From a virus, in IMG/VR virus record IMGVR_UViG_3300036853_000087, positions 1-28,024 of that record: a DNA stretch of 28,024 nt; one strand, given 5' to 3'. Position 1 is the stretch's first letter. Each line of letters starts with the position of its first letter. Below are positions 8,306 through 15,550 of the stretch, piece after piece. Made by a program: the position numbers and the translations under genes. Below the pieces are notes generated by a model. The model saw only the letters and a list, made by a program, of their open reading frames with translations. It searched no databases and was not told where the DNA came from.

Positions 8306-8725
8306 TTATGCAATTGTAAGAACTCCGTTAGTGCCGTCGAAGTCTGTTGTGAATGTTTCACCGGTGGCGAGTGTAATTGATGAACCATAGTCTGCATAGG
8401 CTATCAATTCCTTATTGGTAGCTGTGTCGTTATACAGAACAATATACCGGAACGGCCCTATGCTGCCTCCTGATGCAGTGAATACCACGTCAGCCAATAC
8501 TAGCTTGTAGGTACCTGATGTTTGTGCGGATGACGATATTGTAGCAGCTGTACCGCCGGCAGTATAACCATTACCTGCTGATATTTCCGTAATATCTGTC
8601 TTTACGGTATTAGTAGCTACGGGTGCGGTATTGGTTAGCATGACCTTTAAGCTGTCACTACCCAGGTTATGAACCTTTTCCGCTACAGCCTCTACGAATG
8701 AATTGAATTTACTTAACGTTGCCAT
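8306..8725 (-). CDS. Phage structural protein, small beta-rich (139 aa)
   Basis: The protein begins MATLSKFNSFVEAVAEKVHN, then SLKVMLTNTAPVATNTVKTD and ITEISAGNGYTAGG, and continues with Thr/Ser-rich strands. I recall this pattern as a frequent phage virion protein near fibre genes. It may be a fibre-associated or decoration protein. The gap to its neighbours is two to five bases, so it is co-transcribed with the repeat protein. Confidence 0.7.
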   Translation of the reverse strand: MATLSKFNSFVEAVAEKVHNLGSDSLKVMLTNTAPVATNTVKTDITEISAGNGYTAGGTAATISSSAQTSGTYKLVLADVVFTASGGSIGPFRYIVLYNDTATNKELIAYADYGSSITLATGETFTTDFDGTNGVLTIA

Positions 8726-8730
8726 AGTAA

Positions 8731-10554
8731 TCAGTTTGTTGTTATGATGTTAGAGTTTAATTGTTGCTGATCGTTTATATCAGATTCTGAATCAATAAGA
8801 CTTCCTATGTTAGATGAATTATTAGATGTTATTGAAATATTTGATTGGCCGGCCACCGACCCGTTTATATGGCTTATCAATTGTATAACCTGGTTAGCAT
8901 TGACAGTACTTATGGAGAAGGATACGTCGTTCCCGTTTAATGTATATGAGACCGTGCCTATATTGAAAATCCGAGCTAATAACTGTGCTACATTTTGCCA
9001 CTGAATGATTAAAGGTGCTGTAGATATTGCTAACCTCCTGCCAGTTACTAACTGGGCATTAAGATATGCCAAATCAAACGATGCCTTATTAACAGGCATA
9101 GTTCGGTTAGCCAACAATCCGACTTGGTTTCTTGTAATGGCAAGGGCGAGTGCGTTAATCTGTAAGCTGTAATTTTCAATACTACCGTATAATAATCCTA
9201 TATTATTTAATGATAACGAAAACGTTGCCGGCGAAACCGGGAGCAATCGGTTCGACTTTAGTGCAGCCAGTATAGTGGTTACCGTGAACGATACGGCACT
9301 TACTGGAATTGTTCTAGCAGCCCTTAATCCGGCAGCGACGGTGGTGACAGCAAATGACGCCGGATTGATAGATAATCTGAATCCAAAATTTAGCCCTACA
9401 TTAACTAAGGTTAATGTATAACTGGCCGTCGCCACAGGCAATCTTCGTGTTGCTAATAACCCAATAGGCAATCTGGTAACCGTATAGCTTCCTGTCGTTA
9501 AAGCTATTCTACGCTGAATAGTTAACGCATTACTTTGGTTAGTTAAAGTGTAGGCGGCTGATGTAATAGCCAGTCTTTTGCCAGCTAATAAGCCTACAGA
9601 CTGAGCCGTTGAACTGAGTGCAAGCGGCGATATTGCCGATCTTCTTGCAGCTGATAATCCTACTGAAATATTAGTAAGCGTATAAGCGGCCGGTGATAAT
9701 ACTACCCTATAACCATGTAAAAGATTTAATGTTTTTGGCGTATAAGTGAATGAAGATGTTGATAACGTTAAACTCCTGCCCATTAACAGCCCTACTGCAG
9801 TGTTCGTCTGCGTGAATGAGGCAGTAGTTATTGGCAAAGTGTACGCTCCTGAACTGGCTTCATAGAAAGAAATAATAAACGTGGCTCCCGCGTCACCACC
9901 GAGTGTTGCCTGGTTTTTACTTACGCTTCCGGTTGCAGCGGCACTTGATTGTATCTTGTAGGCATAGGAGCTGCTCATGTCGTTACCTGTAGTATTCCTA
10001 TATTGCGCATCCCCTAAAACACTCCAACCTGTTCCGCTTAGCGTCCCCCATGTATTATCATCTTCGCTAAACCAACCGGCTATTGCCACCGAACTGGCAT
10101 GTGTAGGAGTAACGCCAGTAATTGAAACGGTGAATGGAGTGGACGGCGCTGCATATGAAGCATTAGACAAGGCATTATCCACAGCCCAAGTGTTAGATCC
10201 AGATGTTGGCCTGAAAACATGTCCAACGGTCGTAAAGGCAATGGTGGACCCTCCGGATATAACTTCAAAGTTAGGATCATTGCCATTGTAAGTGGCATTA
10301 TCCCATCTGGCCCAGAATACTCTAACAGCGCAGAGGCTACCAGTATCGTTGAATTGCGTAAGGCTGTTCCATGTTTGTCCAGCCATCTGAGCTTCTGGCT
10401 GCAAGGTGGCATTCCCTCTATAATGTGCTATTACCACCACAAGATCACCGGTAGTTACACCCAATGCAGCAATGGATAGCGCAGAGGTAACACTACCTGC
10501 TTGCGCACCGCCATCGCCTGGCCTACTGGTTGATCCTATGTAGGTAATTGCCAT
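8731..10554 (-). CDS. Repeat-bearing virion surface or fibre-like protein (607 aa)
   Basis: The first 235 residues form a beta-rich domain typical of phage fibre or decoration proteins: MAITYIGSTSRPGDGGAQAG, then VVVIAHYRGNATL, RVFWARWDNATYNGN. From residue 238 to about 548 are 13 tandem 22-residue repeats plus part of a fourteenth, built on R-(R/L)-x-(I/V)-x-x-(A/G)-(S/A)-(Y/F)-T-(L/V)-T-x-x-x-V-G-L-L-(A/T)-x-R. The C-terminal 55 residues are Asn/Ser-rich. The repeats look like a beta-helix or solenoid and hold many Ser and Thr residues that could accept sugar. It is placed amid the glycosyltransferases and methyltransferases, which suggests it may be decorated. Adhesion or host-binding is an inference. 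Confidence 0.8.
   Translation of the reverse strand: MAITYIGSTSRPGDGGAQAGSVTSALSIAALGVTTGDLVVVIAHYRGNATLQPEAQMAGQTWNSLTQFNDTGSLCAVRVFWARWDNATYNGNDPNFEVISGGSTIAFTTVGHVFRPTSGSNTWAVDNALSNASYAAPSTPFTVSITGVTPTHASSVAIAGWFSEDDNTWGTLSGTGWSVLGDAQYRNTTGNDMSSSYAYKIQSSAAATGSVSKNQATLGGDAGATFIISFYEASSGAYTLPITTASFTQTNTAVGLLMGRSLTLSTSSFTYTPKTLNLLHGYRVVLSPAAYTLTNISVGLSAARRSAISPLALSSTAQSVGLLAGKRLAITSAAYTLTNQSNALTIQRRIALTTGSYTVTRLPIGLLATRRLPVATASYTLTLVNVGLNFGFRLSINPASFAVTTVAAGLRAARTIPVSAVSFTVTTILAALKSNRLLPVSPATFSLSLNNIGLLYGSIENYSLQINALALAITRNQVGLLANRTMPVNKASFDLAYLNAQLVTGRRLAISTAPLIIQWQNVAQLLARIFNIGTVSYTLNGNDVSFSISTVNANQVIQLISHINGSVAGQSNISITSNNSSNIGSLIDSESDINDQQQLNSNIITTN
8911..9843 (-). repeat. Tandem 22-residue repeats within the surface protein
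   Basis: Thirteen or so units of about 66 bases encode copies of a motif like R-L-x-I-(S/T)-x-A-(S/A)-Y-T-L-T-x-x-x-V-G-L-L-A-x-R. Copies are diverged at DNA level but keep their aromatic, Thr and Leu-Leu positions, with one 26-residue unit (IENYSLQINALALA onward). Such diverged repeats point to an old expansion under protein-level selection, not recent duplication. Confidence 0.85.
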
Positions 10555-10560
10555 TTATTA

Positions 10561-10863
10561 TTAAAGGCTATTAATTGCTTGTTCAAAGATTGCAGGGTCA
10601 CTATCTAACCCGCCTGAAAAACGATCGCGGTCATGATATGCGAGTTTATCGAGGCGACCATATAGCACAAGCCGGTCTGCTTGAGATAGCTCTGAAATAT
10701 TTTTAACAATTTCCTTCAGCGGGCTTGCTTTTTTTTCATATAATGAAATTTCTTTTTGTTCATCGCCCTCAGGGATTTCAATTTCGTCCCCAATTTTTAA
10801 TCCTTCGTTTGACAATTCTGGGTTATTATCGAAATCCTCCTGTGTTAGAATTTTCTTTTGCAT
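10561..10863 (-). CDS. Acidic hypothetical protein (100 aa)
   Basis: The N-terminus is strongly acidic (LKIGDEIEIPEGDEQKEIS) and leads into a basic, helical middle (KKASPLKEIVKNISELSQAD) and a tail with RDRFSGGLDSD. I do not recognise it. It lies right before the repeat-bearing surface protein, with a gap of six bases, and may be its chaperone or a linker to it. Confidence 0.55.
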   Translation of the reverse strand: MQKKILTQEDFDNNPELSNEGLKIGDEIEIPEGDEQKEISLYEKKASPLKEIVKNISELSQADRLVLYGRLDKLAYHDRDRFSGGLDSDPAIFEQAINSL

Positions 10864-10874
10864 TGTAATGTTTT

Positions 10875-11462
10875 TTATGAATGATTAATAAGTTGCCAGT
10901 TTTCCCAGCAATATGGGTATTGCCAGGTTAATGAATGAGTTTTCCTTAGTTTATCTGCGATCTCCTTGTACCATATTTCGTATGGCAGCCCCTCGATCTG
11001 ATGGAACTGAACCTGAATGTTTTTGATCCGGGTATGCAGGCCGGCGCCAATGATGTGGCTGAGTATATCATACTCTGCGCCCTCGATGTTTATTTTCAGT
11101 AGGTCAATAATAGGCCACCTATTAATGATATTGTTTACATCTACACACTCGTACTCATGATCTCCTTGCTCGAAAGTGCTGGTGTAATAAGCACGACCAC
11201 CGAAAGACATTTTGCCGTTGTGGGTACCGGCTGCTTTATTAATGATTGTCCCATACTTGTAATCTCTAATATATTCTGTTGGCTCAATCACTATCGGACA
11301 GACCATGTAACGATTAAACATTTCAGTAGCCCACTCACCATAATAGGCTCCCAGGTCAATGACAACACTTTCAGGCGTAAGTTCATACTCATATCGCAGT
11401 CGTTCGAGGCGCTGATCTTGCCAGGTGGTCAATGATTCTGGGTGGAGGGATATTTTACTCAT
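10875..11462 (-). CDS. FkbM-family methyltransferase
   Basis: The protein has the SAM-binding motif VVIDLGAYYGEW (residues 33-44), IVIEPTEYI (57-65) and the FkbM hallmark LLKINIEGAEYDIL (121-134). FkbM enzymes O-methylate sugars or small molecules. The length of 195 residues is short but within the range of small members. The start ATG at 11460-11462 overlaps the membrane protein stop. The likely job is to cap or methylate a sugar laid down by the glycosyltransferases nearby. Confidence 0.85.
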   Translation of the reverse strand: MSKISLHPESLTTWQDQRLERLRYEYELTPESVVIDLGAYYGEWATEMFNRYMVCPIVIEPTEYIRDYKYGTIINKAAGTHNGKMSFGGRAYYTSTFEQGDHEYECVDVNNIINRWPIIDLLKINIEGAEYDILSHIIGAGLHTRIKNIQVQFHQIEGLPYEIWYKEIADKLRKTHSLTWQYPYCWENWQLINHS

Positions 11463-11782
11463 TGGTAATTATTTCTTATTTCTTCAAAATAAATTACGCC
11501 TGCATTGGCACGTCTAATATTCCACCCCAGCTTACTGTGCCATGTATACTCAAGCCAATAACTACCGTGATAGCTATAAACAGATACTTCGGACTCTTTA
11601 TTCATCCAATAGGATACAATTTTTTTCTGTCCAGTTATCAATGTAATATTGAATGTTCTTAGTACTTTTGGATCTCCACTTTCCTTTCCTCCAAAATATA
11701 ACAATGCGCCGATTCCGCTCATGAATATGGCGGAAAAAATTATTACTAACAAAACTTCCAAATTTCTCTTTACCCAATTCAT
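11459..11782 (-). CDS. Single-pass membrane protein (107 aa)
   Basis: A short basic N-terminus (MNWVKRNLE) leads into a hydrophobic helix (VLLVIIFSAIFMSGIGALLY, about residues 10-30). The rest, about 75 residues, has mixed strands (TFNITLITGQKKIVSYW, SVYSYHGSYWLEYTWHS). The orientation is probably N-in, C-out, or the helix is an uncleaved signal anchor. I do not recognise the family. It lies between the GT-A-like gene and an FkbM-type gene with ATGA-type overlaps, so it may serve the sugar pathway, for example as a flippase-like partner, or stand apart as a superinfection factor. Confidence 0.6.
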   Translation of the reverse strand: MNWVKRNLEVLLVIIFSAIFMSGIGALLYFGGKESGDPKVLRTFNITLITGQKKIVSYWMNKESEVSVYSYHGSYWLEYTWHSKLGWNIRRANAGVIYFEEIRNNYQ

Positions 11783-12573
11783 ACGAACGAATATTTTGAT
11801 TTGAAATACTTTTGCATATGCCGGTTAAGGTCATCGGTTGCGGTAAAGTCGTTGTTTCTAAGTCGATGGTGATGAAATAAAACAGGGTAGGTATCATTAA
11901 AACCGGTTTTCTCATAGGTAAAGTGCCCGGCGTTATACATGGCGGGCCACCAATGTAAGGGGGTTATTCGCTCCCTGTAGGCTAATGCCGTGAGTATGGC
12001 CTGATCGTGCCGATGTTCTTGGAACTCAGGATGATTAGGCAATTTACTGGAGCTATCATCAATTAATCCTGGGGCCGTACACAATAATAACCATTCTTTG
12101 ACAAATACCCTTGCGCTTTGCGAATTGCGAATAATTATGACACTGGCCTGCACTTGACTGCCATAGTTAGCAAAAGGGTCATTCCTCCAATTGTCATTTA
12201 TTGCCAAAATAACATCCGCCTTACACCAATGAACATGCTGAAACTTATTGCCAAACAGCCAGATATCCCCGGCCATCCGATCAATAATATGGTTCACGTT
12301 GTTGATAATCTCTACACCGGCATCGCAATAAATCAGGTAGTCGCCGTCCTTCATCTTCTTCAGTTCCTGATCGATGAAATAAGGTTTCCAAAGCCAATAC
12401 CCGCAGCCGCGTGGTTGATCCAGGATAGCTTTATTCATTTTCGCGAACTTGACATCAATGTCCTTCAGTCGGTATATCTTCGCCTCATGCACATTGTTCT
12501 GTAATGCACTCGCTTTGCAGATATCCGCGGCCATAGTCATGTTGTCGTCTGTGAAGGTGATGAGGCGGGTCAT
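11779..12573 (-). CDS. GT-A-like glycosyltransferase
   Basis: The 264-residue protein resembles GT-A enzymes: an N-terminal strand (RLITFTDDNM), then GCGYWLWKPYFI (residues 56-67), the acidic motif DYLIYCDAGVEI (78-89), GSQVQASVIIIRN, and RHDQAILTALAY (188-199) near the end. The pattern GYWLWKP-x-x-I plus D-A-G and H-D-Q is that of small sugar transferases from capsule and LPS regions. The acceptor is unknown. It sits between a helical protein and a membrane protein in the sugar-modification island; the ends of both neighbours overlap it. Confidence 0.7.
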   Translation of the reverse strand: MTRLITFTDDNMTMAADICKASALQNNVHEAKIYRLKDIDVKFAKMNKAILDQPRGCGYWLWKPYFIDQELKKMKDGDYLIYCDAGVEIINNVNHIIDRMAGDIWLFGNKFQHVHWCKADVILAINDNWRNDPFANYGSQVQASVIIIRNSQSARVFVKEWLLLCTAPGLIDDSSSKLPNHPEFQEHRHDQAILTALAYRERITPLHWWPAMYNAGHFTYEKTGFNDTYPVLFHHHRLRNNDFTATDDLNRHMQKYFKSKYSFV

Positions 12574-12851
12574 TAGCCAATATTAATTTTGCTTTCTATT
12601 TTTTGAATTGGCGGGTGCCCGTTTACTATGGTGGTTATAATACTTATACTCTCAACCCTTAAACCCGGGTAATTGCGTTGATACTCGAAAATTGTTTTTG
12701 CTATATTTGCCTCCATTTCAGCTTTATCGGCCAGGGCTTTCTCGATTGTATTCATTTTACTATCGTTTGAATTTGATAAGAAATCTTGTTCTGCCTGAGA
12801 TTTTCGCAACTTATATTGGGGGTTATCAAATATGCTAAAATCGCTTTTCAT
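12573..12851 (-). CDS. Helical hypothetical protein (92 aa)
   Basis: The protein is helical with a charged middle (MNTIEKALADKAEMEANIAK) and a strand-rich end (RVESISIITTIVNGHPPIQK). I do not recognise it. It could be a small chaperone or coiled-coil partner. The TAATG junction with the glycosyltransferase gene below (12571-12575) suggests coupled translation. Confidence 0.55.
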   Translation of the reverse strand: MKSDFSIFDNPQYKLRKSQAEQDFLSNSNDSKMNTIEKALADKAEMEANIAKTIFEYQRNYPGLRVESISIITTIVNGHPPIQKIESKINIG

Positions 12852-13171
12852 TGGTTAGCCTCCCCATTTTTATCTAACGTGAACAATGCCATTGGTGGCA
12901 GGCCATTGGCTATGGTCTTTACATAGATCGGCTCGCCGCGGTTAAGTGCTTCCAAGTCTTCTTTATTTGGCTTCCATGCCGTCAGGAAGAAATGGAACTT
13001 GTCCGCATCAATGCTATCATAAACAGCAGGTGGAACCGATGCAGCGCCATCTTTGAACACTTGCTTTAGACCTTGCAGACCACATTTGGCCCAAATGCTG
13101 GTGCATTGTTCGTCCGTCATATCTTCGGGCTTTTCGATCTCATGGGCGCCCTCAAAATTTACTGGCATCAT
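12848..13171 (-). CDS. Phage hypothetical protein (107 aa), MMPVNFEGA type
   Basis: The sequence starts MMPVNFEGAHEIEKPEDMTD and continues with FHFFLTAWKPNKEDLEALNR, then GEPIYVKTIANGLPPMALFT. I recall this as a common small phage protein, seen near tail or host-recognition genes and without a proven role. It looks like a compact alpha-beta protein. Its stop overlaps the next start (ATGA at 12848-12851). Confidence 0.65.
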   Translation of the reverse strand: MMPVNFEGAHEIEKPEDMTDEQCTSIWAKCGLQGLKQVFKDGAASVPPAVYDSIDADKFHFFLTAWKPNKEDLEALNRGEPIYVKTIANGLPPMALFTLDKNGEANQ

Positions 13172-13343
13172 GTTTCTTATTATTAATAGTATCCTTTACA
13201 AACCAAAATGCAACCCAACCTAGCCTTATTTCAAATGACCATGATCGCCTGATTGTAGTGAAAGGTGGATCTACAATGAACATAATTCCAATCCCGCAAA
13301 ACTTACTTGTTGTATAAAGACAATATGGCCTCTGCTTCTTCAT
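13152..13343 (-). CDS. Small phage hypothetical protein (63 aa)
   Basis: The run IVDPPFTTIRRSWSFEIRLG followed by WVAFWFVKD is a pattern I recall from small phage proteins of Bacteroidota with no known role. The middle is aromatic and basic. The ATG overlaps the GT25-like stop (ATGA at 13340-13343), and its end overlaps the next start by 20 bases. Confidence 0.6.
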   Translation of the reverse strand: MKKQRPYCLYTTSKFCGIGIMFIVDPPFTTIRRSWSFEIRLGWVAFWFVKDTINNKKHDASKF

Positions 13344-13936
13344 ACAAGTTTCATTTGACTTTCCTTAAATATGTTCTCATAGTTCACCACTTCATTCCAT
13401 ATAGCCGATTTACGGGGCCGCTGGTAAGCCAGAAAGGGCTTGCATACATAAGCCTTCCAGTTGGGTAGCTGACCGGCCAACCAGTTATCATACATCTGTT
13501 CGCTTTCTCCCGGGTGGTTGTCCAGGATAAACTTAACGATCGGCTTCCGGTACACTACTGCATGGGTAGTCCAGCAATCACTCACCCGGTAAATGTGCTG
13601 ACTGATACGCTGCGGCTTTTCATCACGAATATTGGCACCCAGGTAGAATATATCAAAGTCTTTCGGCAGCTCACGCAGCACCTTCGACATAAGATGCAGA
13701 TCGCGAAACTCACAATCATCTTCAAGGAAAAGCAACGTATGGTCTTTACTTTCAAAGAACTCTTTTAGGATTTGATAGGTAGAAAGATTAAATGATTGAT
13801 GAGGCCCTATTGATGGAATAGCCTGGAATGGCCTTGCCTTCAACCCAACTGCGTTAAACTCGGCCTCTGCATATGTCCATTCGTCGCCGCCGAGGGTGAG
13901 GCAAGTAATACGGTCGAAGAAGTTCCAGTTATTCAT
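13340..13936 (-). CDS. GT25-like glycosyltransferase
   Basis: The protein probably transfers a sugar to a glycan or protein. The GT25 signs are DRITCLTLGG at the N-terminus (usually D-K-I-x-x-I-x-L), the acidic motif LLFLEDDCEF (residues 68-77), DIFYLGANI (95-103), and THAVVYRKPIVKFIL (124-138) followed by MYDNWLAG (148-155). The start at the second ATG (13934-13936) is supported by AAGGAGG at 13943-13949 with six-base spacing, as seen in two accessory genes. It is the first gene of the sugar-modification island behind the capsid gene and overlaps the gene upstream. Confidence 0.8.
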   Translation of the reverse strand: MNNWNFFDRITCLTLGGDEWTYAEAEFNAVGLKARPFQAIPSIGPHQSFNLSTYQILKEFFESKDHTLLFLEDDCEFRDLHLMSKVLRELPKDFDIFYLGANIRDEKPQRISQHIYRVSDCWTTHAVVYRKPIVKFILDNHPGESEQMYDNWLAGQLPNWKAYVCKPFLAYQRPRKSAIWNEVVNYENIFKESQMKLV

Positions 13937-14180
13937 CATTCGCCTCCTTTTCAAGCTGTTCCGCATTCTCCTTTAAATAAGCACCAATCTTTTTATGCAT
14001 CTCGCCTTGATGCAAAGTGCCGAATCCTCTGAACTTAACACGGGCTGGATAGCACTCAACAATTTCCTTTTCTTCATTTAAATCAACAACCAACGCCCAT
14101 CCAAAGGCATGTAGGATGGTATTAACAAACATAAATAAACCGGTATCCCGGAACTCCTGCCATGATTTCTTTGTTACCAT
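13929..14180 (-). CDS. Small phage protein after capsid gene (83 aa)
   Basis: The segment SWQEFRDTGLFMFVNTILHA, then FGWALVVDL and ECYPARVKFRGFG, is a pattern I recall from small proteins next to head or tail genes in many phages of Bacteroidota and Firmicutes, listed only as hypothetical. The ATG at 14178-14180 begins MVTKKSW; an in-frame TTG at 14187-14189 is less likely. It lies just past the hairpin pair behind the capsid gene and overlaps the glycosyltransferase start. Confidence 0.65.
   Translation of the reverse strand: MVTKKSWQEFRDTGLFMFVNTILHAFGWALVVDLNEEKEIVECYPARVKFRGFGTLHQGEMHKKIGAYLKENAEQLEKEANDE
13943..13949 (-). promoter_or_regulatory. Shine-Dalgarno site deciding the GT25-like start
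   Basis: AAGGAGG lies six bases before the ATG at 13934-13936 and three before the ATG at 13937-13939. The six-base spacing matches the other two clear sites in the window, so 13936 is preferred over 13966 as the start. Confidence 0.7.
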
Positions 14181-14187
14181 ACAAAAC

Positions 14188-14230
14188 AAAAATCCGGCTT
14201 CTCATCTGGGAAATGATAGACCGGACTTTT
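14188..14230 (-). terminator. Hairpin before the post-capsid gene
   Basis: Outer stem AAAA plus TCCGG (14188-14197, one mismatch) with CCGGA plus TTTT (14221-14230), with an inner TCAT/ATGA stem. In the leftward transcript the stem is followed by a T-rich run (TTTTTGTTTTG), as in terminators. It ends eight bases before the ATG at 14178-14180. Its upstream arm carries AGTCCGGTC, similar to the box by the other two hairpins. Confidence 0.6.
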
Positions 14231-14243
14231 AAACTTACTAACG

Positions 14244-14277
14244 CAAGTTGGTAGCGTTCCCAGGCACTACCAACTTG
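14244..14277 (-). terminator. Perfect inverted repeat directly after the capsid gene
   Basis: An 11-bp perfect stem, CAAGTTGGTAG (14244-14254) with CTACCAACTTG (14267-14277), has a 12-base loop. It starts 12 bases after the capsid stop codon. It may stabilise the abundant capsid message or stop part of its transcription. The T-run after it is weak, so message protection is as likely as termination. Confidence 0.65.
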
Positions 14278-14288
14278 ATATTTATCTA

Positions 14289-15527
14289 CTATGTTGTACC
14301 AGCGCCAAAGTAGGTGAACGCATCAAGACGCAGTTGAGCCAGGGCCACACGGGCTTCAGCTTTCACTGTAATCAGGTTACGTTGTACGTTGTCGCTGTCT
14401 TGCTCGTACATGTTTACATTTAACCCTTCGGTTTGAATGATGGCCGCTTTTGTCCAGTCACCGATCAATACCCTGTTTGCGCCGATGTAGGTGTCTTTCA
14501 CCTTGATTACCGGAATGCCCAGGATGTTTACATCACCGTTGGCGGCAACAGTTACTGCGTTACCAGCAGGCAAACTGTAATCGTTTGGTTTTGTCAACAG
14601 GATTTTCGCCCACACTTGGTTGGTGGCTACGATACCATTAGGATCGTAATCATCATCCCCCATGTTTGCAATAGCCTGAATGATCTTTTCAACTGTTACT
14701 GTGCTGGTGAGGTTTGAAGTGTTGCCAGTTGCAGCGCCGGCCACTTGCATGAAGAATTTCAGGTCTTCTGTGCGCAGGTAGTCCTCCACGAGCTCATTCG
14801 ATACGAAGGTTTGCATGAATGGCAAATCCTGGAGCATCTGTTTGGCAATGCGAACAAAGCCAGCCAGATAATCAACGGTCACGGTTACTTCAGTGAAGTC
14901 GTAATCCAATTGGTTTTTAACGGCGGCATGTGTGGTCTGAAAGTCAAAAGAGCCTTCACCTACAGGTTTATTCTGGCGGTAAAACTTCCAAAGACCGGTA
15001 GCCGATGGGATCACGTTCACCAGGTCGCGGAAATGGACTTTCTGGCGGCCACGTAAAGCGGGCTGTGAGGCATATGTTGCTTGAACGCTACCTGTAAGGT
15101 TAGCAGAAGCTGTCATGTTACCAACAGATTTCACCTTGAACTTGTGTTCAGCTTTGGGCTCATTCGCCTGCTCTTTGATCTTATCAAAGTTTTCGGCAAA
15201 ACCGGCTTTTAGCAGGTTCTTAGTGCTTTCTTCTTCCTGGCCATCCGGTGTATAAACACGGCCACGACGGGCCTTAAACTCCTGCAGTTCGTCCTGCAAT
15301 TGCTTTACAGTGGCACCTTTGGCGGCAATGTCGGTATTGATTTCCTCAACTTTTGTGTTCAGGTCATCAATCCACTTCTTTGCTTCGGCGTGTTTTTCTT
15401 CGAGTTCTTTGGATGTGAGCGCCTTTTCGGCGAGGGCCTTAACCTCATCGAGGTCTTTTTTGCTTTTTGTTTTGAACTTCCCGAAGTCGTCTACGAGACT
15501 TTCGAGAACTTCTAATTCGTCTGCCAT
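14289..15527 (-). CDS. Major capsid protein (HK97 fold)
   Basis: This is the shell protein. The first 100 or so residues form a charged coiled coil (KKDLDEVKALAEKALTSKEL and KQLQDELQEFKARR), the delta or scaffolding domain normally cut off by the protease. The fold follows with FRDLVNVIPSATGLWKFYRQ, then DYDFTEVTVTVDYLAGFVRI, AKQMLQDLPFMQTFVSNEL, and a C-terminal strand set including GIPVIKVKDTYIG and VLIGDWTKAAII. The length of 412 residues is normal. The gene follows the protease by 23 bases and is followed by a hairpin that could end its transcript. Confidence 0.95.
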   Translation of the reverse strand: MADELEVLESLVDDFGKFKTKSKKDLDEVKALAEKALTSKELEEKHAEAKKWIDDLNTKVEEINTDIAAKGATVKQLQDELQEFKARRGRVYTPDGQEEESTKNLLKAGFAENFDKIKEQANEPKAEHKFKVKSVGNMTASANLTGSVQATYASQPALRGRQKVHFRDLVNVIPSATGLWKFYRQNKPVGEGSFDFQTTHAAVKNQLDYDFTEVTVTVDYLAGFVRIAKQMLQDLPFMQTFVSNELVEDYLRTEDLKFFMQVAGAATGNTSNLTSTVTVEKIIQAIANMGDDDYDPNGIVATNQVWAKILLTKPNDYSLPAGNAVTVAANGDVNILGIPVIKVKDTYIGANRVLIGDWTKAAIIQTEGLNVNMYEQDSDNVQRNLITVKAEARVALAQLRLDAFTYFGAGTT

Positions 15528-15550
15528 TGTGAAATAAGTTAAATGATGAT

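Noticed and set aside
8911-9843. Possible CRISPR array
   Set aside because: The periodicity is 66 bases and in frame with protein repeats; there are no identical repeats with unique spacers.
9977-10412. Plus- and minus-strand ORFs over the N-terminal domain of the repeat protein
   Set aside because: The repeat protein's main frame is well supported; these are shadows favoured by its even base composition.
11598-11915. Minus-strand 105-aa ORF across the GT-A-like and membrane protein genes
   Set aside because: Both overlapped genes have clear domains and coupled starts; this frame has no motif and only connects them.
14181-14189. TTG start for the post-capsid gene
   Set aside because: The ATG at 14178-14180 is nearby, and the TTG would place the start inside the hairpin's T-rich tail.
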